Of a DNA stretch of 64,000 nt, positions 1 to 11,452 are shown in pieces. The DNA lies in NCBI GenBank assembly GCA_015680685.1, contig MNCI01018056.1, forward strand, positions 436,553-500,552, written 5' to 3'. The notes beneath the pieces were generated by a model, which did no database searches, had not been told where the DNA came from, and was given only the letters and a program-made list of their open reading frames with translations. Each line of letters opens with the position of its first letter. Within the stretch, counting starts at the first letter, position 1. Source of the stretch: Gnetum montanum. Lineage: Eukaryota; Streptophyta; Gnetopsida; Gnetales; Gnetaceae. The position numbers and the translations under genes are program-made.

Positions 1-1344
1 CTCTCATTGAGAGAAACCTTGGCCTGGGCATCAATGTAATAGAGAATAGTACCTTTCTAAGATTGTATCATGGAATTCATGGTTACCCTATTTTCATCCT
101 TGAATCTATTTTCTTAAGTTAGATACCCTATAGTACATTTACTTATCATTAAAAAATTATAACATCATATTCCATCTATGAATAGATTCTAGTTCCAAGG
201 ATCAGGATCAACCTTTTAATTTTTTTATGAGTGTCTTGGAAAATAAATTAACCTTATGCTATTCATTTTCAATGTTTTGTAAGGCATAGACATCATGGGA
301 GGCCTGTAGATGGTGCTATGAATTAGAATTATAGCCTCCCTCAAACTTAGGAATATTATTCATATCAAGCCATTTGATCCAATTATGCCTTTGGTACTTT
401 GTGGGAATGTGAACTATCTCACGGATGTTAATCATGCTTCTTGTAGCAAATAATGGTTCATCATAGTCATATCATTTATTGTGGCCCCTGTCATGGGCAT
501 GTCTCCTATGATGTATTCTGCTATGCCTTCTTTCTTGATGATGTTCCTCTTCTTCTTATTATTATGTATGTTCCCTTTTTCTATCTCTATGATGGGGTAT
601 TCTATCATCTTCAACTTATCTTTAATCATTTTCCAGTTGATCCTAGTCACATTCTTCCTCATTAGAGCTGAAAGATGAGGAAGATGGTGAGGATGGAGAA
701 CTAACATATTTGTGTCAGCTTTCTCTCCTTCTTTGATTCCTTTAATTATTTTCTTACTTAGTGACTAGGAGACCTTGGCCTTATGGCACTCTTGGTTCTA
801 GGTCTAGCTATTCCCTTATCATGGTTGCTCATCAAGATTGAATGTAATCATTGGTGGGATAAGTTATCATCACTGATAGGAGAAAGAGCTTTGCATTGAG
901 ATACACCTTATGGATATTCTGTGTTCTTCTTCTTAAATTATGATGTTATTGTAATCAAACCTTCCTTCTTTTGGAAGCTTCATGATGGGCCTTCATGAGT
1001 TTATCTTTTTGAAGTTAGACCTTTGTAGTTTGATAATCCCTAGAAAGATTATTTGTAACTTAGTACTCTAGGGTTACTGCTTCAAGTCATAACTTTGTTA
1101 ATGCAACCATGAACATTGATGGAATTCCACAATTAAGTAGTAATACAATGTTAGCCTCTAGGTCTCTCCACTGTAGATGCTTATCTTGGTGAAAGATGAA
1201 AGTGAAGTCTAGATTGTATAGATCTAAATGAGTGTAGAACACCTTAAGTTATTGGGGTACTTCATTAGAGTTCTTTTTTATTCTATCATGAAGCTTTGGA
1301 GAATCATCCATAGGTGGAAAATCAATCCTGCGAGAAGAAAACAT
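1..1344 (-). pseudogene. Decayed gag of minus-strand Athila-like element E8, cut by window start
   Basis: Read on the minus strand, this resembles the gag N-terminus of E2-E5 elsewhere in the window. A likely start ATG at 1342-1344 gives MFSSRR, where the others begin MSSSH. It is followed by a YTHLD..FTFI.HQD block (YTHLDEYVPNFTFILHQDE in E2) and by a Ser/Asp/Arg-rich stretch around 480-720. Many in-frame stops break it, so no protein can be made. The retrotrans_gag core would lie towards position 1 and is only partly present. Gag packages the element RNA into particles. The gag homology is inferred from the relatives in this window, not from a database search. Confidence 0.7.
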
Positions 1345-1477
1345 CTTTTAGTTTGTTCTTGTAGTATCTATTTAATAAATTATTATTATTATTTTTCTAA
1401 TAGGCATTCATTATGTTCCTATAATGATCTTTGTATGATTTAATTATCTAGAATACTTAAGTACAAACTACACATTT

Positions 1478-1494
1478 CCCAACAATGGTGCCAA
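1478..1494 (-). other. Primer-binding site of E8, degraded tRNA-Asp type
   Basis: On the minus strand the bases next to the LTR edge read TTGGTGCCATTGTTGGG. This fits the plant tRNA-Asp 3' end (TGGCGCCGTTGCCGGGGA) after several CpG/CpHpG transitions. It places the 5' LTR at 1495 and the internal region below it. Confidence 0.65.
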
Positions 1495-2310
1495 TGATGA
1501 GCAGTAAGTGTTCCCTATGCTCATAGATACAAATCATAAGCATGTATGCACAATCTAGTCCAATTTTTTAGAATGTTGGTCAACTAGTATTCTAGATAAC
1601 TAAGCATTACTTTGTTGGTTGTTGTCTTCCTAATCATTACTTGTGCTAGCTTGATGGGTATGGTTAAATGTAATTGAGACATAAGACATTTTTATTTTTA
1701 TTATTAAAATATTAAAATAATAAAGTAATTAAAAATTAATTTATAAATGATTATGGGATTAAGAGTAATTTAAGCTATCCTAAACATAGAGCATATGTTC
1801 CTACTTTTCGTACCCATCTTAAACCTATATTAATGTTGCTAGGTTACCAACTACTAGGTATACCAAGTATCCAGTATTGAGATTACCAAATATTAATGTG
1901 TTATGCTTGAAGTAGTCATACTCAAGATATTATGTAAGATAATATTAAATTGTTAGCTACTAAAAAGTAATGTGCATTAAGAGTAAAATGATAATATAAA
2001 CTAAGTGCTAATCCAAGTGCTATAATGGAATATCTTAATCTCAAATTTATTGTCATCATGCAAAAGTTATAGTCAACTCAATCCATATTGCAGGAACTCA
2101 AAGAGAAATTTGACTAAGTTTTATGGAAGAAAACTCTAATAGTCTAGCTACTAGAATGTTAACAAGTATCATAAATGTAGATGGTACATGCATTTATATA
2201 GGATTTAAGTGAAATAACATTAATACATATGTGTCAACATATTGGAGGATACATCGATGAGGATGTGTTGACAAGGTTGCATTAATACATATCCATTGAT
2301 GTAGTTGAAA
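1495..2310 (-). repeat. 5' LTR of E8 (E4 family), U3 end truncated
   Basis: The low edge begins TGATGAGCAGTAAGTG, matching the reverse complement of the E4 LTR end. Blocks near 1790-1900 match the E4 LTR (AGGTTACCAA, ACCAAATATTAA). Near 2200 a TATA-like CTATATAAATGC lies on the minus strand. Beyond it is a cluster of GATG/CATC motifs (2245-2305, including ATCGATGAGG and CCATTGATGTAG). Homology to the E4 LTR stops near 2310 without the expected ACTCATTA edge, so the U3 end is lost. Confidence 0.65.
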
Positions 2311-2394
2311 AAAAGATTATTAACATCAAAGAAAATATTATTTCCTCTAGCGTAGTTGCTAGATTGGGTTAAGTGATAAATCCTCATCCAAGAT

Positions 2395-2915
2395 TGTACA
2401 AGATGCATTAGTTGTCAAGAGACTTCTCTCAATAGATAAGAGAGCAATGTGTCTTGAAATTTAAAATTGGAACTTATCATGATGTTGTGAAATATTTTGT
2501 ATTACTAATTGATTTTACTGATGCAATTCTTTAAAGGCCTTGGAATTTTAATAATGATGGTCAATTTTATGGACCAAGAAATGTGTGGAGTGTAGCTAGA
2601 TTGGATGAAATTCATAAGTTGATTTCTATGATAGTTGAATAAGTGAGGTAGTAAAGCTTACTTAATTCTTTCTTAATTATTTTTGGGAAGAGGGAATATA
2701 TTAAGGAATATGATGAGATTGATTTTGGTTTTCTAGTTGTATCAACTATTACTTATAACCATGATGTCATGTAGGTAGAACTTTCAATAGATGTGCTACA
2801 CTTGATGGAGCAATTTCTCAAGGTGTTCAAAGTGAAATTGAATAGATTACCACCAATGAGGAATGTTTAGCATAAAATTTATTTTATCCCTACTACTACT
2901 AATAATATATCTAGT
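2395..2915 (+). pseudogene. Chromovirus protease/RT linker (E0), decayed
   Basis: Plus-strand fragments read KIGTYHDVV, then RPWNFNNDGQFYG, then a VLHLMEQFLKVF..LPPMRNV block. These are signatures of the stretch between the aspartic protease and reverse transcriptase in plant Ty3 chromoviruses (KIGTYHDEV, LLGRPWQFDR, LPPMRDIQH). Several stops interrupt the frame. The gag and protease core that should precede it are missing, because E8 sequence abuts at about 2310. The coding homology ends near 2912 and resumes with RT near 4120, so about 1.2 kb of other DNA separates the two parts. Confidence 0.65.
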
Positions 2916-4110
2916 GGCAACTTGTATGTTGATTATGAGCTTTGGATATAGGAAGTATATTATATGCCATGTGTTTTTACTCTAGCATGTTTGGTTAAGG
3001 TTCTTATTTTCTAAGATGTACCTTGGCCTCCTATGTTATAATTTGAGGTTGTGGGCATGATTTCAAGCTCCTTAGAATAATTCTAGCTTTATTCAAATGT
3101 CGTATGGTCTCTTTGGCATCCTTTCTCAAGTTTTGTCCTTCACCTAGGATCCATTGTGTAAAGTGTGATTTGGAAGAAGGGGGAGGGAGGGGTGCATTGA
3201 CTACCTCATGTTAGTGTAGGGGTGTCAATGCATCCCCATTAGTATCATCCTTGCTTACTGAATTTTGGACCAAAGTACCAAAAGTACATTTAAATTGGTT
3301 AGGGTTATGTTGATGGACCTTCATTCATGCTTAGGCATTGATGAATCTCCTTTTCTTCTATGCAAAAATTATAAATACGTAGGATAAGCCCTTACACATA
3401 TCTTAGCCTTAATGAAAATGTCATTTGGGCTTGTGGAATTAGGCTTATGTGAAGAGATCTTTCTCCTTTGGATAATTTAATTCCTTGTACTATATATGTT
3501 TTGAGTTTTTGCTTTCATAAGTACGACTAAACTCTGTTAGAGTGCTACCTTGCTTATGTAGCCTGGGATCATTTGGTTGATGCAGAGTCTAGTATTTATG
3601 AAGTGAATAAAGCTCATAGTTTTTCCTTGTTTCATAATTGATGCCTTAAACATAAAAACAACAAAAATATTTATTTAATTTCTATTTGATTAAGTTGTGA
3701 TGATTCGTTCCTTGCTCAAGAAGATCATAATTATACAACATGATGTTGGGCCATTGAGATTATGACTAAGACCCAATTATTGCATTTTCATGTGTGGTAT
3801 TGCATCTATTCTTAAGAGGGATGGGAACACAAGCATTGCACTTATCGCTACAAGATATTGTAATGATTTTGTGTTTATGTTTATTTTCTTTCTTATAAAT
3901 ATAAAATCCATAAAAACTATAAAATATAAAATCATAAATGTTTTCTCTCTTTCCTACCATGGTAAAAAGGATTTTTATTTATATAATATGTATTATAATC
4001 TCTTTTATATTTATTGAATACAATGATATACATGAGTGTTCATGGAAATCCACTTAACATCATCTTCGAAGTTTATGATTGGATCACATTGCATTTTGTA
4101 TGATATATTC
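2916..4110. other. About 1.2 kb of unassigned DNA interrupting E0 pol
   Basis: The sequence lies exactly where chromovirus pol homology breaks. It has a G-rich patch (GAAGAAGGGGGAGGGAGGGG, about 3174-3193), a TATA-like ACTATATATG near 3489 and an AATAAAG near 3605. These could be promoter and poly(A) signals of an LTR. I found no coding homology, no clear terminal repeats and no target duplication. A decayed solo LTR is my best guess. Confidence 0.3.
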
Positions 4111-4760
4111 CATTGCTCCAATATTGGAGAAATCCCTATTATCTATCATTTCAAATGAGAGGGCATACCAAATGATACCAAATCATTAGGCTGAATTGCA
4201 AAGCAAACTAGAGAAGTTACTTATGAATGGCTTCATGAGGAAGTTAGTTTCTCCTTATGCAATTCTAGTAGTGCTTATGTCAAAGGAGGATAGTGAAGAA
4301 TGAAGAATGTGCATTGATTCTAAAGCTATGAATAAGATGATATTTAGATATAGATTTTATATTCCAAGAATGAATAATATTCTTAATGTTCTTACTAATA
4401 TAGAGGTATTCTGCAAAATTGATTTGAAGAGTGGATACTATCAAATTTGGATTAAGCTTGATGATGAGTGGAAGACAACTCTCAAGACATTAGATGTTTT
4501 CTTTGAATAGTTGGTGATGCCATTTGGGATCATAAATGCCTCTGCTACATTCACGAGATTGATGCATGATGTCCTTAAACATTTGATTGGTAAGTATTGT
4601 ATTATCTTCTTTGATGATATTCTAGTGTATAGCTCTAGTAAGGAGGACAATTTGGATCACTTGAGAAGAGTGTGTCTTAACTTGGAGGAGGCATATTTGG
4701 TTAATCAATGTAAAGAAAAGTCACTTATTTAAGAGGAAGATCACATAATTGGGACATGTG
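4111..4760 (+). pseudogene. Ty3/gypsy chromovirus reverse transcriptase (E0), broken
   Basis: Fragments in two frames give the RT core in order: RMCIDSKAMNKM, FCKIDLKSGYYQIW, LVMPFGIINASATFTRLM, then IIFFDDILVYSSS. The catalytic pair DD of the YxDD box (here FFDD) is at 4613-4618, and the upstream catalytic Asp in KIDLKSGYYQ is also kept. The enzyme copies element RNA into DNA. A TAG at 4508-4510 (an expected Trp/Gln position) and frame changes upstream inactivate it. RNase H and integrase follow on the same strand. Reina- or CRM-like chromovirus affiliation is likely but not proven. Confidence 0.85.
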
Positions 4761-4839
4761 ATTTCTAAAAATTAAATTTGAATGGAAGCTACCAAGGGAA
4801 AGAATATTAGAGATTTAGTAACTACTAAAAATGTTGGGC

Positions 4840-5470
4840 AGGTAAGATCATTTTTTGATTTAGTAGGCTTTTACAGGAGGTTCATAAAATATTTTAGTTG
4901 TATGTCATGACCTATGTTTTCTTTACTTAAGAAGAATAAAAATTTTAGGTGGGATGATGAAACCCAAATAGCTTTTAACTTGTTGAAGGGAAAACTCACT
5001 AGTGAATCAATTCTTGCAATACCAAATTTTTAGAAACATTTTAGATAGAGATGAATGCAAGTAAACTTGCCATTGGAGGGGTGCTTTCACGAGAAGGTGG
5101 AGTTGTTGCTTTCTTTCAAAAATGTTGAATGAGTTAAGGTAAAAATATAGTATATATGAGAAGGAATTATATTCTATTTTTCAAGTAATCAAGCATTAGA
5201 GGCATTACTTATTAATCAAGAATTTCACCTTGACAAGTAAATACAAAGCACTTCAACTTCTTAATTTACAAAAAACGTTAAATATCAAACACATGAAGTG
5301 GATGGCACAATTATGCAAGTTCAATTTTATGCTCAAGCACAAGAGTGGAAAATCTAGTTTAGTGGATAATGCATTGTCTAGGGTGCATGTGGTGAATTTC
5401 AATGTACCTCATGTGGAAGATATGAGTGATTTTGATTATTTTTATGAACATGATTCTAATTTTGGGTAGG
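4840..5470 (+). pseudogene. RNase H and connection domain (E0), broken
   Basis: Around 4850 the thumb motif SFFDLVGFYRRFI appears with stops, followed by an RNase H-like segment and then, at 5230-5469, KYKALQLLNLQK and HMKWMAQLCKFNFMLKHKSG ending in DNALSR. This is the usual order RT-RNase H-(L)SGKxxxVADALSR of plant Ty3 elements. RNase H removes the RNA strand during reverse transcription. A stretch of 79 codons is free of stops; the rest is interrupted. Confidence 0.75.
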
Positions 5471-5479
5471 TTTGGAAAA

Positions 5480-6640
5480 GCCTCAAGGAAAAATTGTTGA
5501 GTAGGATAGAACAATGAAGGGACTATCATATTCAAAATAAACTATTATTTAAGAATTGAAAGGTTTATGCTCCCAATTATAAATTTAAAAAGAAAATTTT
5601 GGTTGAAAAATATTATGGTGGCATGTTAGGTAACATGGGTAGAGATAAAACATTGGAGCTTGTAGGTAGGCATTATTTTTGGCCTAAAATGCCCTCTGAA
5701 GTCTTCAAATTTATGAGTGTTTGACATGTCATAAATTCAAGCAAGATAAAGAAGTAGATGGGCATTATATTCCTTTCCTAATTCCCAAGGATCCTTTGAA
5801 AAGTATGTCAATGGACTTTTTGAGTGGGATTTTGAAGATCAAAAGTGGGAACAATGCTATCTTTGTGGTGGCAGATTGATTATCCAAGATGACACACTTC
5901 ATTCCATGAAAAAAGGTAAGTGATCCATCTCATATTGAAAATTTGTTTTTCTAGCATATTTGAAGTTACATGGGATTACTTTAAATATTGTTAGTAATAG
6001 AGACTCAAAGTTCACTAGTAATTTTTTAAGGTTCTTTTGGAAAATTTCATGAACAAAGTTGAATTTTTCTAGTGTATATCATTCACAATTTGATGGCCAA
6101 ATTGAAATGGTTAATAAATCATTGCTAAATATTTTAAGGTGTTTGTTTGAAGAATAGCCCAATACGTGGCAGACTTTCTTGTGTCATGCTAAATATCCCT
6201 AAAATAATGATTTTAATGTTGGTATTGGAAAGTATCAATTTGAAGTTAATTATGATTTTTATTGAAAGATGGTCAACAATATTAAGAGCTTTGATAGAGA
6301 AGCTCAATTGAGTGCTAATTTTGTGCAAGCAATGAAGGATCTTCATTCTTAAGTGAAGGAAAATCTTAAGAAGAAGATTGAAAAAAAAAAGTCCTTAAGA
6401 GGAAGCCTAAATTTGTTATTGATGATCTTGTTTGGATGCACTTGAAGAAAAATAGGTTGAGAGGTATTAACCTCTTAAAATTGAAAGCTAAGAAGATGGA
6501 TCCTTTTAGGATAAATGTCAAAATTAATGATAATGTTTTTGAAATTGACTTATAAAATGATGTGGATATGTCTTTTATTTTTAATGTTGCAAATCTTATG
6601 CATTACCATGGATTTGTAGGTGATAAAATCATATAGGGTA
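5480..6640 (+). pseudogene. Integrase (E0), broken
   Basis: The zinc-binding N-terminus reads YYGGMLGNMGRDKTLELVGR, then HYFWPKM, then a CHxC-like remnant; the expected first His is Tyr. The core follows with SMSMDFLSGILK, NAIFVVAD and a decayed second Asp region near 5995. The C-terminus at about 6420-6615 contains DLVWMHLKK and IFNVANLMHYHG, matching the GDLVWVHLRK and SPIFNVADL motifs of chromovirus integrases. A chromodomain is not visible. Stops and frame changes are frequent. Confidence 0.75.
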
Positions 6641-6891
6641 GTAGTAATGAGTTGAAGGTGTCTATTGAAACTTCCAAGCCTCCATAGAAGAGGAAGGTAA
6701 TTATACTTAAGAAGAAGGAAGCTTCCAATAGTCATGGAGTGAATAGGCATGAGTACTTGATCCATTTGAAGGATCAAATTGTTGATGATGCTATATGAGT
6801 CTATGAGACCAAACTCATTAAGTGAAAAATCACTTCTACCCTTGCTTCCTTGTTCACTTGAGTTCACTTTTTTTAAGGGTGAAAGAGTGGG

Positions 6892-7836
6892 TGTAGGGAC
6901 ATCTCTTCTAAATCCATGTTTATTCCTATAAGAAAAAGATCAAAGGTTTTAGTTAGTCAAGAAGATATATTGATAAACAAATGTCTTACCTAAAAGTTGA
7001 GATGTCACAAGAGATGTTTCAACTATCTAGGATGTCTTACTAGGAGAGGAGATGGCTTGGCTAGGAAAGAGACATCTTTGGAGATATATCTATCTTTGAT
7101 AAGAGATGTCCATCCTCAAAAGGAGACATCCTATCTTAAGAGGAAACATCTTTTCAAGATAAGAGACATCTTGCTTGAGTCCAATATTTGATAGATATAT
7201 ATCTTATCAAGCATGAAGACATCCCGTTTGGCTAGGAAAAAATTCTAGATGGCAATTCCAAGATGGAAAATTACTAGGAAAGATAAGATTAAGATTGGAA
7301 ACAACTAGGAATCTCCAAGTTGATTATGAAGAAAGTTTTCCTAAATTTTTTCATCTTGTGATTAATAAATATTATTTTTGTGGTTCTATATTTGTTATAA
7401 GAGTGTATGAGAGTTAGAAAAAGAGATTGCATGAGTAGTATGCATCTCTATAGTTAATTATTTATGTGTATGTGAGTTGGTCATTATGATTCTTGTATCT
7501 ATTATATTTTAATCTTGTATATGAAGGAGGGATCTAGATCGATTATTCCTTGCATTAAGGTTAATCTTGTGTGTGGTTGTAGAGCCTCATGCTCTGCAAT
7601 ATCATTGAGTGTGTGTGTATTATTATTTGTGGATTTGTGAATCCACTATAATTGTAACTTTCTTTTAGAATTAATTGAAGATAACTAGTTTTAGAGGTTT
7701 CTAGCAATTCAATTATCTTTCATATATTCTAGATTTAGTATTTCTAAAGGGATATAGCATATCGAACTAACCTTGCTCTAATCTCTTCTTAGATCATTTT
7801 CAAAGTTTTTTTTAGCACTGTTTTCTATTTACTACA
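6892..7836 (+). repeat. 3' LTR of E0 with GACATC-rich U3
   Basis: A TG..CA sequence (TGTAGGGACATC to TTTACTACA) directly follows integrase-side sequence. The end block, with TTTTCAAAGTTTTTTTTAGCACTG, is typical of plant chromovirus LTR ends. The first 330 bases hold about nine copies of GACATC or GATGTC in both orientations (6897 to 7222). The matching 5' LTR is not in the window, so the edges rest on TG/CA and context only. Confidence 0.6.
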
Positions 7837-8605
7837 TGACCATGCCTTCACCACAAATCACTAAGACTCATAGTACATGTAGAGATATTTCCATTCAACC
7901 ACAATCTCATCACTTCACATGGTGAGCAACAAAAACCTCATGCCCCATGGTAAGAAACCATGACATTATTACAACTTGTGGTAGGAGATCATGACTCCTA
8001 GTCTAATTGTGGTTTTTTTCTTGCAACAATCCCACAACTCATGATCTTCTCATGAAACAAACTTAAAGTACAAGGAGGAATCATGCAGGCCAAAATGCTC
8101 ATCACAACCTAATCATGACTTATGATCAACTCATGGTATTCAAAAATTTCATTTTTCTTTGATTCAAATAGATCATGATCCATGACGGGTTGATGGTATA
8201 ATAGCATGACTTGATCATGAATCATTGTATTACAAACCATAACTTACTTGTCCCTCATCATTGATTTGTGGTGGTTCAAATTGACTCTATTAAAGTTGAA
8301 ATTTCTATAGTAGCAAGATCAAAGAGATCTTATTTTACTGCTAACCTTTGACACATGTTAGTACTCTTTCTTGGCCATACATGTGTGCACATATTTTTTG
8401 GTCATGTCTCTTGGGTGATTACTAAAGATGTACTTTTTATGCTTCTAACCTTTAGACTAACTTGATTTATGCACTTATGTTTTATTTGAAAGTTTTGTAA
8501 AAGTTAAGGTGTAGTCCATGTTGGATCCACTCTAGAACACTTGGCTACCTCTAGACTCAATGGTGGTGTCAAGTGGTGCTTATTCAAAGTAGGGTTATTA
8601 CACTT
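7837..8605 (+). repeat. Probable 5' LTR region of E9, rich in TCATGA/ATCATG dyads
   Basis: The last 280 bases match 28780-29073 in order (cATGTGTG, GGTGATTACTAAAG, TTATGCACTTATGTT, TTGGCTAC, ending TTACA or CTACA). Next comes CTTGGTATTACATTC, which could be a decayed initiator-Met primer site (TGGTATCAGAGC). Between 7960 and 8240 about eight CATGA-type dyads occur. The start is not defined; 7837 is simply where E0 ends. Confidence 0.45.
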
Positions 8606-8733
8606 GGTATTACATTCACAATTGTGAATTATGGTTGATTAACTATGGTTGGTATTTTTGGTTTGAGATTTAAGATTGATGGTAATTCATGATTCAAGGT
8701 CATGATTTATTGCTCATGACTGTTGTGCTACTA

Positions 8734-10414
8734 TGGTATACAAGAAGAAGAAAGGAAGGTAAAATCTTGACAATGCTCCTCTTGGTCCTAACCTACATAA
8801 TGGACTAGTTAAAGATGATGATTGAGACAATCATATGCATGAGGAGATGCATGATGATGTTAATGTATACAAGAAAATGCATGAGGAAGAGGATGTTCAA
8901 ATGACTTGTAAGAGGGATATTGATGAATCCTTTGAAAATTTGCAAAAACTATGGGAATAGTTATTACAAATAAGTAGCATAATTAATCTACTTGCAATAG
9001 AGGAGGCTTAAATGGTTCAAGGGCTAGTTGATCTCATGGAATTCCATTTCCTATTGATGTTGGGATTTAGCACCAAACATAAACATATGCTCACCTATAA
9101 CTTTATGCTAAGGAACCAAGAAAAGTGCCTTAGGAATGTTATTAATGATTTTTAACTTACTATCAAGGAGCTTCAAGATAAAAGGAAAAGAGATGAGATC
9201 ATTAATAGAAACCTAGAAAGCCTTGATTGAAAGCTAAAAAAATGATATTGAGTGCTTAAAAAATTAATTAGGAATTGAGATTGAGGGTTTGTCAAATCAA
9301 TTAATCATATAAGAAAGGGTACTAGCATTGGAACTGAGTTGGTTAGTTTTCAAGTTCTAAGTAAAGAGCAAATAGTTTATGAGGGTAATAGATATGATAT
9401 AGTTATTAATTATTTTCTCGTTAAGGAGTTCTTGGAAATGTACAAGCATGTTGAAGAAAAAAAATCTTATATTACTACCTAATTCTTAGGTGGAATTGCA
9501 AAAGCATGGTTTCTTAACATTCTTCAAGAAGAAAAAGATGGAACAAGTAAACCCATAAGAACCTAAAATCAATTTAAAAAACATTTGATTGAGAACTTTC
9601 ATCCAAGCACTTCTATTAACAAAGCCTAAGAAAAGTTTAAAATAATCCATCACACTAGGGGGCTAGAGGAATATATTCGGAAGTATCAAAATCTTATTAT
9701 ATAAATTATAAATGGATGAGGTTACCAATATATACTATTTCTCAACAATCTCAAGCCTTGAATTTAACATGAATTCAAAACCAAAAAAATCATAGGATGC
9801 AGAGAGGAAATCTAACTTGCTAATAGTTCTATGGATTAAAAATTAGGCAAGAAAGATAAGGATGTCATAAAATAACAATAAGAAAGTAAGAAAGAGAGTA
9901 ACAAGCCTCAGAAAGGAGATGGATAGAACAATTATGGTGGTATTAAGATCTCATATGTTATCCTTAAATGAGGTAATTGTTCCTCTTGGGGTATGAGGAA
10001 CATCAAGGTTCTTAAGAGCAAAGTGAATGTTGGAATAAAAAACCTCATTTTAGAGGATATTCCTAATATCCTTTGAGAGGTATAGAGGTTTAAAGCGCTA
10101 TTTTTTTAAAAGAGAGAATTACGCTCAATAATGCTCTCAAAATTCTTGATTTAGAGATGGAAAAAATGGTGAAGATGAGAATCATAGATTGAATGTAACT
10201 GAACATGAACCTTATGCTCCATTGATGATTTTCCATGATAATGACTAAAGAAAAGAGACAAAACTTTTAGATTCCATGTAATAAGTGCATGAGGACCTGA
10301 CCACCTTGATGAGGTGGGGAATTTGATGTTTAAACATGGTATCATATACCAAGGAGAATGGATCACATTCAACTTGGTGCTATTACTTCCTTGTTGAATT
10401 GATTTCTCTTTTAA
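8734..10414 (+). pseudogene. Ty3-type gag of E9, decayed
   Basis: After a possible start at about 8730 (MVYKKKKGR) the plus strand gives a charged, coiled-coil-like stretch (MHEEMHDDVNVYKKMHEEED, TIKELQDKRKRDEI). The retrotrans_gag core follows at about 9380-9720: FLGGIAKAWFLNIL, a QFKKHLIENFHPS block, LEEYIRKYQNLI. No zinc knuckle is visible. Numerous stops break it. E1 is inserted at 10420 and no pol of this element can be followed beyond it. Confidence 0.55.
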
Positions 10415-10419
10415 GAAAA

Positions 10420-11311
10420 TGATGAGTCATGAATTGTTGGCTATGATATCACACCCATGATATCACGTACATGATATCACTTACAGGATATCACAGCCTA
10501 GACACGATATCACGTACACGATATCGTAGCCTGTCTCCTCATCTATAAATACGAGGTAGGCAGATTTGGTAGGTAGTTTTTGAAGTTTTTAAGTTTAAGT
10601 TTAGTAGTTTGTAGAGACATTTTGTCAATTTTTTTCCTCACAACCCTTTTCTCCTAGTGCATCCCCGCAGTGTGGTGATTGTAATTGTACGAAATTCTTA
10701 TTCGAGTGTGACGTACTTGGACATGCACATGATCGGAAATAAAGATTGAGATTACTTCATCATTGCAGCATCCACTTAGCTTAATCATTTAATTGTTATT
10801 ATTATTTTTTACTTTCTTAGATAATATCTCTTTACCCTTATCTCCTTGTAACACAGAATGAGTACGACTTAATCACGAGCATTTAAGTGTGACTACTTGG
10901 TAATCCCAGTGGTAGTCCCAGTGGTAGTCATGAGAGAGCGTACTTGGGCCATGCGCTTGGTAATCATAGTGGTAGTCATGCACGAGGTCCAAGATGTGTA
11001 CGGATGATTAAGGAACGGATGCTCATCGCACTTAGGATAGTTTAGATTCTCTCTCATTCTCTCTCCTAGCTTAGTTGATATTATTTACCATCATACCCAG
11101 GAGTAGCATTAGTGTAGGAACACATCATACACCTCACTCTAGACCAAACCATACGTGACAAAGCTAATACTAGTCTAGGTGGGAAGATAGCAAACTGTGA
11201 TCTATGAGTAACTGTTTAGATACCACAACTAGTCCTACAAAGTTCGATCAGATCATGTGTGAAACACTCGTATTCATATGGTTGAGTGTAGGGGTACCTC
11301 GCCACTCATCA
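10420..11311 (+). repeat. 5' LTR of E1
   Basis: It runs from TGATGAGTCATGAATTG to CACTCATCA and is matched by 18341-19179. U3 carries six GATATC sites, then a TATA box at 10543-10551. U5 ends with GGGGTACCTCGCCACTCATCA-like sequence that is shared with E2, E3 and E5. A duplicated CCCAGTGGTAGTC (about 10904-10930) is present here and absent from the 3' LTR. Confidence 0.92.
10445..10551 (+). promoter_or_regulatory. U3 array of GATATC palindromes upstream of a TATA box (E1 5' LTR)
   Basis: GATATC starts at 10445, 10459, 10473, 10487, 10506 and 10520, giving spacings of 14, 14, 14, 19 and 14. The TATA box CTATAAATA is at 10543-10551, 23 bp after the last site. The 3' LTR has only four sites (18366, 18380, 18394, and AATATC at 18413). 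The layout suggests binding sites for a dimeric factor in the element's Pol II promoter; the factor is unknown. Confidence 0.6.
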
Positions 11312-11312
11312 T

Positions 11313-11331
11313 TGGCGCCATTGCTGGGGAT
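11313..11331 (+). other. Primer-binding site of E1 (tRNA-Asp)
   Basis: TGGCGCCATTGCTGGGGAT starts one base after the LTR. It differs from the complement of plant tRNA-Asp by two transitions, as expected from deamination of methylated cytosine. This is the best-preserved primer site in the window. Confidence 0.85.
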
Positions 11332-11452
11332 GGTGCTAGTTATCTAGGTTAGTTATATCATATAAGGTCGTTGTATAGGAATTAACGATACATATTTTCG
11401 AAAGAAATAATTACAAAAAGTCACATACAAATTCACACATAATTGCACAACC

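Noticed and set aside
10445-10525. GATATC array as a CRISPR or satellite
   Set aside because: Repeats are 6-bp palindromes with short linkers inside an LTR promoter of a plant element; there are no spacers of CRISPR length.
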